57,458 bases of DNA from Cryobacterium sp. Y57 (GCF_002929505.1 NZ_PJJL01000054.1:2284-59741), one strand, 5' to 3'; shown: positions 40,978 to 49,873, numbered from the stretch's first letter. The notes: a model not told the origin generated them from the sequence alone. Numbers and translations: made by a program.

Positions 40978-41487
40978 GTGAGTTCCACCGAGCAGCCCCA
41001 GGACCCGTCGAACGATACCGTTGCCGACAGCCCGACTGACAGCGAGACCGACAGCCCGACTGACAGCGAGACCGACAGCCCGACTGACAGCGAGACCGAC
41101 AGCGCAACTGGCAGCGCGTCCGCTAGCGAGACCGTACTGGGGGACGCGACCGTGACCGTGCATCGGGCGCCGCGGTACCGCAATTTCATGCTGCTCGGCG
41201 CCATTGTCGGCGTGCTGCTCGCCCTGATCCTCACGATCTCCTTTCCCGAGAACAACGAGTACGACCGGGTGCAGATTTTCGGTTTCCTGCTGCTCGGCGG
41301 TCTCGCCGTCGGCACGACGCTCGGCGCGGTCGTTGCCCTCATCATCGACCGGATCATCGGTCGATCGCACGTGTCCGTCGTCGCCGATAGACTGGGGGCG
41401 AACGAAGCACGTACCAACGAACTGCGTACCGCTGAGCCTGGCTCCGGCGCTCCCACCGATGATTTTCAAGCGTTCAACGAGAAGTAA
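40978..41487 (+). CDS. membrane protein with acidic Ser/Asp/Thr repeats, upstream of purF
   Basis: A 169-residue protein. The first 45 residues are low-complexity, with three perfect copies of an 8-residue DSPTDSET-type unit. Two membrane helices follow (FMLLGAIVGVLLALILTISF and FGFLLLGGLAVGTTLGAVVALII), then a short tail. The two-helix core after RYRNF resembles small actinobacterial membrane proteins found before purF; the function is unknown. The start is GTG 40978, divergent from rbsK with 38 bases between. purF begins 12 bases after its stop, so they are probably cotranscribed. Confidence 0.72.
   Translation: MSSTEQPQDPSNDTVADSPTDSETDSPTDSETDSPTDSETDSATGSASASETVLGDATVTVHRAPRYRNFMLLGAIVGVLLALILTISFPENNEYDRVQIFGFLLLGGLAVGTTLGAVVALIIDRIIGRSHVSVVADRLGANEARTNELRTAEPGSGAPTDDFQAFNEK
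41026..41097 (+). repeat. three perfect 24-bp tandem repeats in coding sequence
   Basis: Units at 41026-41049, 41050-41073 and 41074-41097 are identical; each begins GACAGCCCGACTGACAGC and ends GAGACC. A degenerate continuation begins at 41098 (GACAGCGCAACTGGCAGC). The repeat keeps the frame and lengthens the acidic N-terminus of the membrane protein. Confidence 0.92.
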
Positions 41488-41499
41488 AGAGGCTGCGGC

Positions 41500-43089
41500 T
41501 TGCCCGGTGGCGACGGACTGTTAAATCACGATCTTCTTCAAGGCGAAAAGGGGCCGCAAGACGCTTGCGGCGTCTTCGGTGTCTGGGCTCCCGGCGAAGA
41601 GGTAGCTAAACTCAGCTACTTCGGGCTGTATGCGCTGCAACACCGCGGTCAGGAATCGGCTGGAATCGCCACGAGTGACGGCAGCAAGATCCTCATCTAC
41701 AAAGACATGGGACTCGTTTCGCAGGTCTTCAATGAGGCCTCGCTGAGTACCCTGCTCGGGCACATCGCCGTCGGCCACACCCGGTATTCCACGACGGGTT
41801 CATCGAGTTGGCAGAACGCGCAGCCGACCCTCGGCCGTACCTCGAGCGGAACGGTAGCCCTCGGCCACAACGGCAACCTCACCAACACCGCCGAGCTGCT
41901 GCAGCTCGTGCGCGAACGATATCCGCAGGTTGATGGCGAACTGGCCCGCGGTAACACCACCGACACTGCAGTGATCACCGCCCTGCTCACCGGCGATCTC
42001 GACCACACTCTCGAAGCCACAGCGCTCGAAGTGCTGCCGCGCCTCCGCGGCGCGTACTGCCTCGTCTTTATGGACGAAACCACCCTGTACGCGGCCCGCG
42101 ACCCGCAGGGGGTGCGGCCGCTCGTGCTCGGTCGCCTCGAACGTGGTTGGGTCGTCGCCTCCGAGACCGCGGCCCTCGACATCGTCGGCGCCAGCTTCGT
42201 GCGCGAGGTCGAGCCGGGTGAGCTCATCACCATCGACGAGAACGGGCTGCGCACACAACGATTCGCGAAGGCCGACCCTAAGGGCTGCGTTTTCGAGTAC
42301 GTCTACCTCGCCCGCCCCGACACCACCATCGCGGGCCGCGGCGTGCACGAAGCCCGGGTCGAAATGGGCCGCCGGCTCGCCGCCGAGCACCCCGTCGAGG
42401 CCGACCTCGTCATTCCCACGCCGGAATCCGGCACCCCCGCAGCCATCGGTTACGCGCAGGCGTCGGGTATCCCGTTCGGCCAGGGCCTAGTCAAGAACTC
42501 CTATGTCGGCCGCACGTTCATCGCGCCGTCGCAGACCATCCGGCAGCGCGGCATCCGCTTGAAGTTGAACCCGCTCAAGAACGTGATCAAGGGCAAACGA
42601 CTCATCGTGGTCGATGACTCGATCGTGCGCGGCAACACACAACGCGCTCTCGTGAGCATGCTGCGCGAGGCCGGCGCCGCCGAGGTGCACGTGCGCATCT
42701 CGAGCCCGCCGATCACCTGGCCGTGCTTCTACGGAATCGACTTTGCCAGCCGCGCCGAACTCGTCGCAACCGGCCTCGAAATTGACGAAGTACGCCAGTC
42801 GATCGGCGCCGACAGCCTCGGCTACCTCTCCGAAGACGGCATGATCGAAGCCACCGAACAGCCGCGCGAACGCCTCTGCACCGCCTGTTTCACGGGCATC
42901 TACCCGATCGCATTGCCGGAAGCGCAGCACCTTGGCAAGAACCTGCTCGAGCGCCCTGCCGCCTCCAACGGATGCGACCCCGGCCCGGATTCCGAACTGG
43001 AAGCCGTACTGGAGCCGGCCGTACGCAGAGAAGAAGCCCTTGCGCGATTGGGCCAAGTACCGTTCGGTGACCCGGGAAGACCAGAATGA
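41500..43089 (+). CDS. purF: amidophosphoribosyltransferase
   Basis: A 529-residue enzyme for the first committed step of purine synthesis. The propeptide of about 22 residues ends before the nucleophile Cys23 (QDACGVFGVWAP). The glutaminase domain has HRGQESAGIA and GHTRYSTTGSS; the PRPP-binding motif is RLIVVDDSIVRGNT. Cys residues in PCFYGIDF and LCTACFTGIYP fit the 4Fe-4S type. The TTG start at 41500 is used because AGAGG lies about 8 bases upstream and no better start gives a propeptide. It overlaps purM by 4 bases. Confidence 0.97.
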   Translation: MPGGDGLLNHDLLQGEKGPQDACGVFGVWAPGEEVAKLSYFGLYALQHRGQESAGIATSDGSKILIYKDMGLVSQVFNEASLSTLLGHIAVGHTRYSTTGSSSWQNAQPTLGRTSSGTVALGHNGNLTNTAELLQLVRERYPQVDGELARGNTTDTAVITALLTGDLDHTLEATALEVLPRLRGAYCLVFMDETTLYAARDPQGVRPLVLGRLERGWVVASETAALDIVGASFVREVEPGELITIDENGLRTQRFAKADPKGCVFEYVYLARPDTTIAGRGVHEARVEMGRRLAAEHPVEADLVIPTPESGTPAAIGYAQASGIPFGQGLVKNSYVGRTFIAPSQTIRQRGIRLKLNPLKNVIKGKRLIVVDDSIVRGNTQRALVSMLREAGAAEVHVRISSPPITWPCFYGIDFASRAELVATGLEIDEVRQSIGADSLGYLSEDGMIEATEQPRERLCTACFTGIYPIALPEAQHLGKNLLERPAASNGCDPGPDSELEAVLEPAVRREEALARLGQVPFGDPGRPE

Positions 43090-44207
43090 GCAACTCCAGC
43101 ACTTCGACCAACGCGAGCTATGCAGCAGCCGGAGTCGACACCCGGGCCGGTGACCTTGCCGTTGAGCTTATGAAGTCGGCCGTCTCCAAGACCCACGGCC
43201 CCGAGGTCTGGGGCGGTGTCGGCGGCTTCGCTGGCTTGTTCGACGTGTCGTTCCTCACCAAATTTCGCCAGCCCCTGCTGGCCACGTCGACGGATGGTGT
43301 CGGCACCAAGGTCGCCATCGCCCAGGCGATCGACAAGCACGACACCATCGGCCAAGACCTGGTCGGCATGGTCGTCGACGACATCATCGTGGTCGGTGCG
43401 CGCCCGCTGTTCATGACCGACTACATCGCCTGCGGCAAGGTCGTGCCCGAGCGCATCGCTTCGATCGTGGCCGGCATCGCCCGCGCCTGCTCCGAGACCG
43501 GAACCGCCCTCGTCGGTGGTGAAACCGCCGAACATCCCGGCCTGCTCGGCCCAGACGACTACGACGTGGCCGGCGCGGCCACCGGCGTGGTCGAGGCCGA
43601 CCAGGTGCTCGGCGCCGAGAAGGTGCTCTCCGGTGACGTGGTCATCGCGCTGGCCTCCAGCGGCCTGCACTCCAACGGCTACTCGCTCGTGCGCCACATC
43701 CTGGCGCAACGCGGCATCGGCTACACCGACATGTCGGCTGAACTGGGCGGCATGGTCGGCGAAGTCCTGCTGGAGCCGACCCGCCTCTACACCGGCCCGT
43801 TGCTCGACGTGCTCGATGAGCCCGAGCTGGCCGGCGCCATCCACTCGCTCAGCCACGTCACCGGCGGCGGCATCGCCGCAAACCTTGCTCGCGTATTACC
43901 CGTCGGGTCGTGGGTCGAGGTGGACCGGTCCACCTGGTCGCCGGCGCCCGTGTTCCGGGTGCTCGGCGACATGGCCAGGTCCACGCTGGAAAGCGCGGAG
44001 GGAACCTGGAACCTCGGAGTGGGTATGTTCGCCGTCGTGGATGCGGCCTCTGCCTCATCGGTCATCGCCCGCCTGGCCACGAGCGGAATTCCCGCCTGGG
44101 TCACCGGCCGCGTCTCGCGCGCTGCGCACGACCTAACCGGGTTCGAGCAGGGTGCCAAGGGCGTCAACGGCGGCGCAGTGCGCCTCGTCGGGACGTACGC
44201 GAAGTAG
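43086..44207 (+). CDS. purM: phosphoribosylformylglycinamidine cyclo-ligase
   Basis: A 373-residue AIR synthetase. Hallmarks: YAAAGVDTRAGDLAVELMK, ATSTDGVGTKVAIA, DLVGMVVDDIIVVGARPLFMTDY, GGETAEHPGLL, SSGLHSNGYSLVR and SHVTGGGIAANL. It closes the imidazole ring to give AIR. Coupled to purF by an ATGA overlap, it ends the purine unit. The next gene, DUF3073 on the other strand, is a common neighbour of purM in actinobacteria. Confidence 0.97.
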   Translation: MSNSSTSTNASYAAAGVDTRAGDLAVELMKSAVSKTHGPEVWGGVGGFAGLFDVSFLTKFRQPLLATSTDGVGTKVAIAQAIDKHDTIGQDLVGMVVDDIIVVGARPLFMTDYIACGKVVPERIASIVAGIARACSETGTALVGGETAEHPGLLGPDDYDVAGAATGVVEADQVLGAEKVLSGDVVIALASSGLHSNGYSLVRHILAQRGIGYTDMSAELGGMVGEVLLEPTRLYTGPLLDVLDEPELAGAIHSLSHVTGGGIAANLARVLPVGSWVEVDRSTWSPAPVFRVLGDMARSTLESAEGTWNLGVGMFAVVDAASASSVIARLATSGIPAWVTGRVSRAAHDLTGFEQGAKGVNGGAVRLVGTYAK

Positions 44208-44300
44208 CGCTGCGTAACCGTCGAAGGCAGGGCACGACTGCTGTCGGCAACACGGGCAACGCCGAATGAAACGCCGACCGTAGTCAAGCAGCGCGCCACG

Positions 44301-44324
44301 GGCGAGCGGATATCACCGCCCGCC
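44301..44324. terminator. hairpin between convergent purM and DUF3073 gene
   Basis: GGCGAGCGG (44301-44309), loop ATATCA, CCGCCCGCC (44316-44324): a 9-bp stem with one mismatch, 9 bases from the DUF3073 stop and 94 after the purM stop. It could serve both genes. Confidence 0.5.
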
Positions 44325-44332
44325 GTTACGGA

Positions 44333-44626
44333 CTAGGCGCGCTTCTTCTCGTCTTCGGGCGCGTAGTGGTCCACGTACCGGTCATCATCGTCAGGATCAT
44401 CGTCGTCCTCCGTGGAATCCGACGAATCCGTGGCTCCGTCACCGCTCGCACTCTTGGCCTTGTCCGCTTCGTACTCGGGCCACTTGGCGAGGTCCTCGTC
44501 GAGGCGAGGATCGGATGGATGCCCGGTCAACTCGCGTTCGAGCGCGTTGTAGTTGGTATCCGGGCTGAAGTACTTCAGCTCCCGAGCTACCTTGGTGTGC
44601 TTTGCTTTTTGACGGCCGCGCCCCAT
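44333..44626 (-). CDS. DUF3073 domain-containing protein
   Basis: A 97-residue soluble protein. MGRGRQKAKHTKVARELKYFSPDTNYNALERELTG is the conserved DUF3073 sequence; the rest is a highly acidic, disordered tail (EDDDDPDDDDRYVDHYAPEDE). The family is restricted to actinobacteria and has no known biochemical role, but the basic head and acidic tail suggest nucleic-acid or ribosome contact. Its upstream region (44627-44720) has AT-rich elements suitable for a promoter. It is convergent with purM, as in many relatives. Confidence 0.92.
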   Translation of the reverse strand: MGRGRQKAKHTKVARELKYFSPDTNYNALERELTGHPSDPRLDEDLAKWPEYEADKAKSASGDGATDSSDSTEDDDDPDDDDRYVDHYAPEDEKKRA

Positions 44627-44778
44627 GCGTGACCCCCTTACGATGCCTGGCCGAGCAGGTCGCGAGACCCTCGGGATTTGCCGAACGGAATGTGTAAAAA
44701 CTAGAGTTTAGTTTAGCATGATGGGCCTTGTGCCCCGCGGACGTCGTTCGCACGGCTAATCCGTAGGAATGGGGGGAC

Positions 44779-45864
44779 ATGACGGGCAACGTCAGCGTGC
44801 CCATCGTCATCATCGGCGCCGGCCAGGCCGGGCTGTCCGTCGGCTTCTACCTGCGTCGATTTGAGCTGGTGGCCGGCCGCGATTTCATTATCTTCGACCG
44901 GGGCCCGAGCACCGGCGGCGCCTGGCAGCACCGCTGGCAGGCCCTGCAGCTCGGGTCGGCGCACCGTGTCAACGACCTTCCCGGCATGAAAGAACTCGGC
45001 CTGAGCTTTGACACGGCCGACCACACAGTGCCGGCCCGCGACGTTGTCAGCGACTACTACCGCGACTACGAGCAGCACTTCGAGCTGAACGTGGTGCGGC
45101 CCGTGAGCGTCACCAGCGTCGTTCCGATGCAGTCGAACCTGGTCGTGGCCACGAGTTCCCCGGTGTTCGGTGACCAGAAAACGGACGCGCGCATGATCGT
45201 CAACGCGACCGGCACCTGGGGTGCGCCGTTCGTGCCGCACTACCCCGGAGCGAGCACCTTTGAGGGTACCCAGGTGCACACGGCGACCTACGTCTCGAGC
45301 GACGAATTCGCGGGCCAGCGGGTGATCGTCGTCGGCGGCGGCACCTCGGCGATCGGGTTCCTGCTCGAGCTCGAAGGGGTGGCGAGCGAGTTGACCTGGG
45401 TAGCACGTCGTCCGATCGATTTCAGTCACACCGACGAGCTCGCGGAGGTGACCGCTGTAGCTGCCGTGATGTCGCAGGATCGCGCGGCCCGGGCTGGCAA
45501 AGCCCTCCCGAGTATTGTCAGCGGTGCCGGGGTGCCGGTCACCCGCCGCATCGCGGCCGGCATCGACCGGGGACTGCTCGTGGCTCGTCCGATGTTTTCG
45601 AGCATTGAGCCAACCGGCGTGCGGTGGAGTGACGGAACCTTCACCGAGGCCGACGCGATCGTCTGGGCATCCGGTTTTCGCCCGGAGCTGCGACACCTGG
45701 CCCCGCTCAAGCTGCGCGAGAAGGCCGGTGGCGTCTCGGTTACATCCGGTGCGTCCTGGACGGACCCGCGCATCTTCTTCGCCGGTTACGGCCCGCAGGC
45801 GAGCACCGTCGGCGCCAATCGGGCCGGTCGCATCATCGCCCGGCAGATCATGGCCAGGCTATAG
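44779..45864 (+). CDS. FAD/NAD(P)-binding oxidoreductase, flavin monooxygenase-like
   Basis: A 361-residue flavoprotein. The N-terminal dinucleotide motif is IVIIGAGQAGLSVGFYLRR, the second is VIVVGGGTSAIGFLLELE before TWVARRP. The FAD-associated ATG motif is MIVNATGTWGAPFVP, and the C-terminal ASGFRPELRHLAPL and FFAGYGPQASTVGANRAGR resemble YpdA/CzcO-like proteins and flavin-containing monooxygenases. The role is unknown; oxidation of a small S- or N-compound or bacillithiol/mycothiol-disulfide-type reduction are options. ATG 44779 has a GGGGGGAC ribosome binding site. It is monocistronic. Confidence 0.85.
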   Translation: MTGNVSVPIVIIGAGQAGLSVGFYLRRFELVAGRDFIIFDRGPSTGGAWQHRWQALQLGSAHRVNDLPGMKELGLSFDTADHTVPARDVVSDYYRDYEQHFELNVVRPVSVTSVVPMQSNLVVATSSPVFGDQKTDARMIVNATGTWGAPFVPHYPGASTFEGTQVHTATYVSSDEFAGQRVIVVGGGTSAIGFLLELEGVASELTWVARRPIDFSHTDELAEVTAVAAVMSQDRAARAGKALPSIVSGAGVPVTRRIAAGIDRGLLVARPMFSSIEPTGVRWSDGTFTEADAIVWASGFRPELRHLAPLKLREKAGGVSVTSGASWTDPRIFFAGYGPQASTVGANRAGRIIARQIMARL

Positions 45865-45901
45865 CGCGACGCCCGACAGTTCTGCTGGAGCGGTGACGCT
45901 G

Positions 45902-48043
45902 CTACTTGCGCTTGCGGCGACGGGATGCCGACGGTCGCGACTGCGACGGAACAGTTCCGACGATCGGGGTCGACTTCGTCGCGGTCTCGGCCGATCCCGT
46001 GGGGGGAGCGAGCGGCCGGCGCGACACCGGCCGGGAGCGCACGGGCTCGCCGCGACGGTCCTGACCGGGGATCGGACGGGAGCGGCGGCCGTAGATGAGC
46101 TCAGAGGAGTCGAGCAGCCAGGGCACAAGGGCAATGGTGACGCCGTGCACGAGCATGAGTTTCTGACGCAGCCGGCGCGCCTTGTGGTTGTGCAGCAGGC
46201 CTTCCCACCAATGTCCGACGATGTAGATCGGTGTGTACACGGTGATGACCTCGGAGCCATGATCCTCGCGACGCTCCTTGATGTAGTTGATCAGTGGCCA
46301 GCTGATGTCGCGGTAAGGTGAGGCGACGATGCGTAACGGCACCTGGATGTTCTGCCTGACCCAGGCACGTTTGAGTTCCTTGGTCTCGACGGTGTCGATG
46401 GAGACATGCACGGCCTCCAAGCTGACATGCCGCGCCGCGATGGCGTAGTCGAGGGCCTTCAGCACGGGCTTTTGCATTTTGCCCACGAGCACGATTGCAT
46501 GATCGCCCTGCGAGCCGAAGGTCGTGATCGGGTCGACTTCGATCTCCTTCGCGACGTCGCGGTAGTAGCGGTTGACGCCCATCATGAGAAAGAACAGCAC
46601 CGGCATCATCACGAACACCAGCCAGGCGCCGTGGGTGAATTTCGTCACGGTGACGACGATGAGCACGACACCGGTCAGTGCCGCGCCGAAACCGTTGATC
46701 GACAAACTCAGAATGATCGAGCCCCGGTTCGGCGGATTCTTCTTGAGTAGTTTCAGCCAGTGTCGCACCATGCCGGTCTGGCCGAGCGTGAACGACACGA
46801 ACACACCGATGATATAGAGCTGGATCAGCACGGTGAGGTTGGCCCGATAGACCACCATGATCACGCAGGCGGCGAGGGCGAGCAGCACAACCCCGTTGGA
46901 GTAGATGAGACGGTCACCGCGCGTGCTCAGCGACTTCGGCGCGTAGGAGTCGCGGGCAAGCACCGATCCGAGCAGCGGGAAGCCGTTGAAAGCCGTGTTC
47001 GCAGCGAGCAGCAGCACGGCCGCTGTGGCTGCCTGCAGCACGAAGAACATGATGGAGTAGTCGCCGAACGTTGCCGCGGCGACCTGCGCAATGAGGCTGC
47101 GCTGTGGAGCCGTGGCGCACTCGGCCCAGCCAATCAGGTCGCAGGCACGTTCTGCGTAGTGCACCTGGGAGATGAGGGCGAGGGTGGTCAGCCCGACGAA
47201 CAGTACGATGGCGATTCCGCCCATGAGGGTGAGCGTGCGCTGGGCGTTTTTGACCTTGGGGTGTTTGAACGCTGGCACCCCGTTGGCGATCGCTTCCACA
47301 CCGGTCAGGGCGGAGCATCCGCTCGCGAAGGAGCGCAGCAGCAGCAAGATGAAAGCGGCCTGCGCGAGGTTCTCGCCCTGCACGTCATAGCCAGCCGATT
47401 CGGCCACCGGTGCATCGCCGAGCAGTGCGCGAACAAGGCCGACGATTATCATGAGCAGCACGCTGCCGATGAACAGGTAGGTCGGCACGGCGAAGGCCTT
47501 GCTCGACTCCCGAACGCCGCGCAGGTTGGCTGCCGCGAGCAAGATGATGAACACGACGGCGAGTTCGACGCGCAGGGGGGCCAGCGCGGGTATCGCCGAG
47601 ATGATGTTGTCCACGCCGCTCGCGACCGACACGACCACGGTCATGACGTAGTCGACCAGCAGGGCGGATGCGACGACCAAGCCGGCTTTCTCACCCAGGT
47701 TCTTGTGGGCGACCTCGTAGTCGCCGCCGCCTGATGGGTACGCCTTGATCAGCTGGCGGTAGGACGCGACCACAACGACGAGCAGCACGACGACGACCGC
47801 GGCGACCCACGGAGCGAAGCTCAGGAAGGCAAGCCCACCGAGGGTCAGGATCATGAGGAGTTCTTGCGGCGCGTACGCCACGCTCGACAGCGGGTCGCTC
47901 GCGAAGATGGGCAGGGCGAGGTGTTTGGGCAGCAGTTGGCCGTCTAAATGCTCGGTGGGGAGCGGATCGCCGATGATCCACCGCTTGGGTGATCGGTTCT
48001 CTGGTACGGGGGCATTCGCCTCGGGTGTCACGAGGGTTGACAT
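45902..48043 (-). CDS. APC family transporter, KimA-like (probable potassium importer)
   Basis: About 713 residues. Twelve membrane helices are followed by a soluble C-terminal domain from about residue 465 (DHAIVLVGKMQKPVLKALDYAIAARHVSLEAVHVSIDTVE) and an Arg-rich tail. The N-terminal PLPTEHLDGQLLPKHLALPIFASDPLSSVAYAPQELL matches the KimA/YdaO group of APC transporters, high-affinity K+/H+ symporters controlled by c-di-AMP in Bacillus. A broader amino-acid permease role cannot be excluded. ATG 48043 is preferred over an in-frame GTG/ATG-type start at 48094, since MSTLVTPEANAPVPENRSPKRW is family-like. A large inverted repeat lies in its leader. Confidence 0.8.
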   Translation of the reverse strand: MSTLVTPEANAPVPENRSPKRWIIGDPLPTEHLDGQLLPKHLALPIFASDPLSSVAYAPQELLMILTLGGLAFLSFAPWVAAVVVVLLVVVVASYRQLIKAYPSGGGDYEVAHKNLGEKAGLVVASALLVDYVMTVVVSVASGVDNIISAIPALAPLRVELAVVFIILLAAANLRGVRESSKAFAVPTYLFIGSVLLMIIVGLVRALLGDAPVAESAGYDVQGENLAQAAFILLLLRSFASGCSALTGVEAIANGVPAFKHPKVKNAQRTLTLMGGIAIVLFVGLTTLALISQVHYAERACDLIGWAECATAPQRSLIAQVAAATFGDYSIMFFVLQAATAAVLLLAANTAFNGFPLLGSVLARDSYAPKSLSTRGDRLIYSNGVVLLALAACVIMVVYRANLTVLIQLYIIGVFVSFTLGQTGMVRHWLKLLKKNPPNRGSIILSLSINGFGAALTGVVLIVVTVTKFTHGAWLVFVMMPVLFFLMMGVNRYYRDVAKEIEVDPITTFGSQGDHAIVLVGKMQKPVLKALDYAIAARHVSLEAVHVSIDTVETKELKRAWVRQNIQVPLRIVASPYRDISWPLINYIKERREDHGSEVITVYTPIYIVGHWWEGLLHNHKARRLRQKLMLVHGVTIALVPWLLDSSELIYGRRSRPIPGQDRRGEPVRSRPVSRRPLAPPTGSAETATKSTPIVGTVPSQSRPSASRRRKRK

Positions 48044-48087
48044 TACACCTACCCGGTTCCGTGTCAAATCGATCGGCCGATGTCCAA

Positions 48088-48152
48088 CCGGCAAATTTTC
48101 GACACGCCGTGCGTCGCAGCCGAAAGAAACGGCGTGTCCCGAAAATTGCCGG
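48088..48152 (-). promoter_or_regulatory. large inverted repeat in the leader of the KimA-like gene
   Basis: 48088-48109 (CCGGCAAATTTTCGACACGCCG on the plus strand, arms given here as CCGGCAAATTTTCG and GACACGCCG) pairs with 48130-48152 (CGGCGTGTC, CC, GAAAATTGCCGG). Apart from a 2-base bulge and one shifted A the arms are complementary over 21 bases around a 20-base loop. It lies 45 bases upstream of the transporter start and 40 bases beyond the PadR gene stop. It may terminate the PadR transcript, or be a regulatory leader of the transporter. Confidence 0.6.
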
Positions 48153-48160
48153 CCTTACAG

Positions 48161-48180
48161 ACCAGACCAGACCAGACCAG
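48161..48180. repeat. ACCAG pentanucleotide repeat, four copies
   Basis: Four perfect ACCAG units at 48161-48180, directly between the PadR stop and the inverted repeat at 48088-48152. A 5-bp unit in non-coding DNA can vary in copy number by slippage and so change promoter or leader spacing. Confidence 0.8.
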
Positions 48181-48191
48181 GCCGTGCGGGG

Positions 48192-48941
48192 CTACGGGTG
48201 CAGGGTGGCGAGGATGCTTGCGCGCACGTCGGCGAGCTGTCGGCGGAGTGACGGCACGGTGTCGGGCGACAGGGTGGACCGGTAGGCCCGCGTGCGCAGG
48301 TCGGCACGCAGCTGCTGCCGAAACTCATTCAGCACCATGTCAGCCTCGCGCAGAGCACGCGTGGAGTCGTGGCGCGCAGTCGATGCCGAAGTGGTCGAGG
48401 TCTCGGTGGTCGAGGTCTCGGTACTCGAGGTCTCGGGCGGCGGTTCTTCGGCGGCTGTCGGCGTCGGGCGCGGTCGCTCCCAGGTCGGCGAGCCCGATGG
48501 ATCCCACGAACCGGCTGTGCCGTCGTAGCCGCGCGGGTCGGCCTTGGTGGCATCGCGGGCCTGCCGCGCGGCCGAGGCGAGGTCGGCGCGCAGGGTTTTC
48601 ATGGCGGAATTGACGCCGGTTCGCACCTGGTCGGCGAGGCGCCGCACGGAGTCAGTCATCTCGTCTTCGAGTGCTCCGAGTTCGCCGTTGCGGGCGAGCA
48701 GTTCGGCGCGCCCGGCATCGGTGATCTCGTAGACGGTCTTGCGGCCGTCGGACTGCTTGGTGACGAGTCCTTCCTCTTCGAACTTGGCCAACCGCGGGTA
48801 GATCGTGCCGGCGCTCGGGCTGTACGTTCCGCCGAACCGGTCACTCAGCGTCTGGATCAGCTCGTAGCCGTGGCGGGGCCGCTCGGCGAGCAGACTCAGC
48901 AGGTAGAGGCGCAGGCTGCCGTGGGCGAACATGGCGCTCAT
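48192..48941 (-). CDS. PadR family transcriptional regulator
   Basis: A 249-residue regulator. The winged-helix domain is LRLYLLSLLAERPRHGYELIQTLSDRFGGTYSPSAGTIYPRLAKFEEEGLVTKQ, a standard PadR_N. A longer C-terminal part contains a helical stretch (ALEDEMTDSVRRLADQVRTG), a low-complexity linker of repeated STETSTTETSTTSAS, and a final helical segment. The gene overlaps the DUF4097 gene upstream by 4 bases. A palindrome at 49874-49912 before that gene is the likely operator, giving autoregulation of both. Confidence 0.92.
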   Translation of the reverse strand: MSAMFAHGSLRLYLLSLLAERPRHGYELIQTLSDRFGGTYSPSAGTIYPRLAKFEEEGLVTKQSDGRKTVYEITDAGRAELLARNGELGALEDEMTDSVRRLADQVRTGVNSAMKTLRADLASAARQARDATKADPRGYDGTAGSWDPSGSPTWERPRPTPTAAEEPPPETSSTETSTTETSTTSASTARHDSTRALREADMVLNEFRQQLRADLRTRAYRSTLSPDTVPSLRRQLADVRASILATLHP

Positions 48942-49846
48942 GCCGGGTCCTGCCGGGTATCGGGGGAGGCTGGCGGTGCGGCATCCGCTGCGCTGGTTGC
49001 TGTCGCGCTGGTTGGTTCGGCGCCGACGGTCTCGGTGCGCACGGTCTCGGTGCGCACGACCGAGATGTCGCCAGAGACGGAGTTGGAGCGCAGGTCGAGC
49101 CAGCTGCCGTCGAGGGCGCCGGTGGAGCCCTCGTAGCCTTTGCCGAAAGCGGTGCGCACGGTGTGCTCGTCGAGCTGGAGTGTGCCGGAGAGGGTGTTGA
49201 GGTGGTAGCGCGCGGTGACGCCGGGTTCGAGCCGCACAGTGAGGTTGCCGCTGACCGTGTTCGTCACGATCTGGTCCGGCGAACCGGCCAGGTCGAGGAA
49301 CACGTTGCTCGAGACCCCGTCGAGCGTGAATTGACGGATGCTGCCGCTGGCTGTGATATCGCCCGATACGGTGTGCACGGAAATCGCTCCGACGTGATTG
49401 CGCACCGAGATTTCTCCGTTCACCGCGTTGAGGTCGAGGTTGCCCTGCACGTCGTCGATGACAATATCGCCCGAGACGGTGCTGAGCTTGGCGTCGTTGC
49501 GCAGTCCTGAGACGAGGGCATCGGCCGTGACGACTCCGAAGCGAAGCGCGACGTCGCGGGGGACGGAGATGCTCACCTCGGCGCGTGCGGTGCCACGAAA
49601 TGACGCGAACACCTCGATGAAGTTATCCCAGCGCAGCTGCGGGTGGTCGATCTCGAGGCGGTCGCCGTCCATCGAGATCTTCAAGTCTTTGCCGAGGACG
49701 CCGTGCACTTCGATGCGCGCACCGGGCTCGTCGTGGCCGATGATGTCGACCGTCCCGCCGATGAGGCCGACCTTGAGCTTACGCACCAGTTCGACGTCGA
49801 TTATCTTGGTCTGCCCGGGGGTGACCAGCCATTTTTCCAGTGACAC
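48938..49846 (-). CDS. DUF4097 beta-strand repeat protein
   Basis: A 302-residue protein. The central region has the repeating beta-strand pattern of the DUF4097/DUF4098 family: TVSGDIVIDDVQGNLDLNAVNGEISVRNHVGAISVHTVSGDITASGSI and so on, a right-handed beta-helix-like stack. No signal peptide or membrane anchor is seen, so it is probably cytoplasmic or peripheral. The C-terminus is low-complexity Ala/Thr/Pro. Partnered with PadR in one operon, these proteins are common in actinobacteria and may sense envelope stress. The start is GTG 49846, with AAAGGA about 7 bases upstream. Confidence 0.88.
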   Translation of the reverse strand: MSLEKWLVTPGQTKIIDVELVRKLKVGLIGGTVDIIGHDEPGARIEVHGVLGKDLKISMDGDRLEIDHPQLRWDNFIEVFASFRGTARAEVSISVPRDVALRFGVVTADALVSGLRNDAKLSTVSGDIVIDDVQGNLDLNAVNGEISVRNHVGAISVHTVSGDITASGSIRQFTLDGVSSNVFLDLAGSPDQIVTNTVSGNLTVRLEPGVTARYHLNTLSGTLQLDEHTVRTAFGKGYEGSTGALDGSWLDLRSNSVSGDISVVRTETVRTETVGAEPTSATATSAADAAPPASPDTRQDPA

Positions 49847-49873
49847 TGGGTTGTCCTTTCACAAATATAAACT

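Noticed and set aside
48088..48152. c-di-AMP (ydaO-type) riboswitch before the KimA-like gene
   Set aside because: Tempting by context, but the sequence is one simple inverted repeat without the conserved multi-helix core I would expect.
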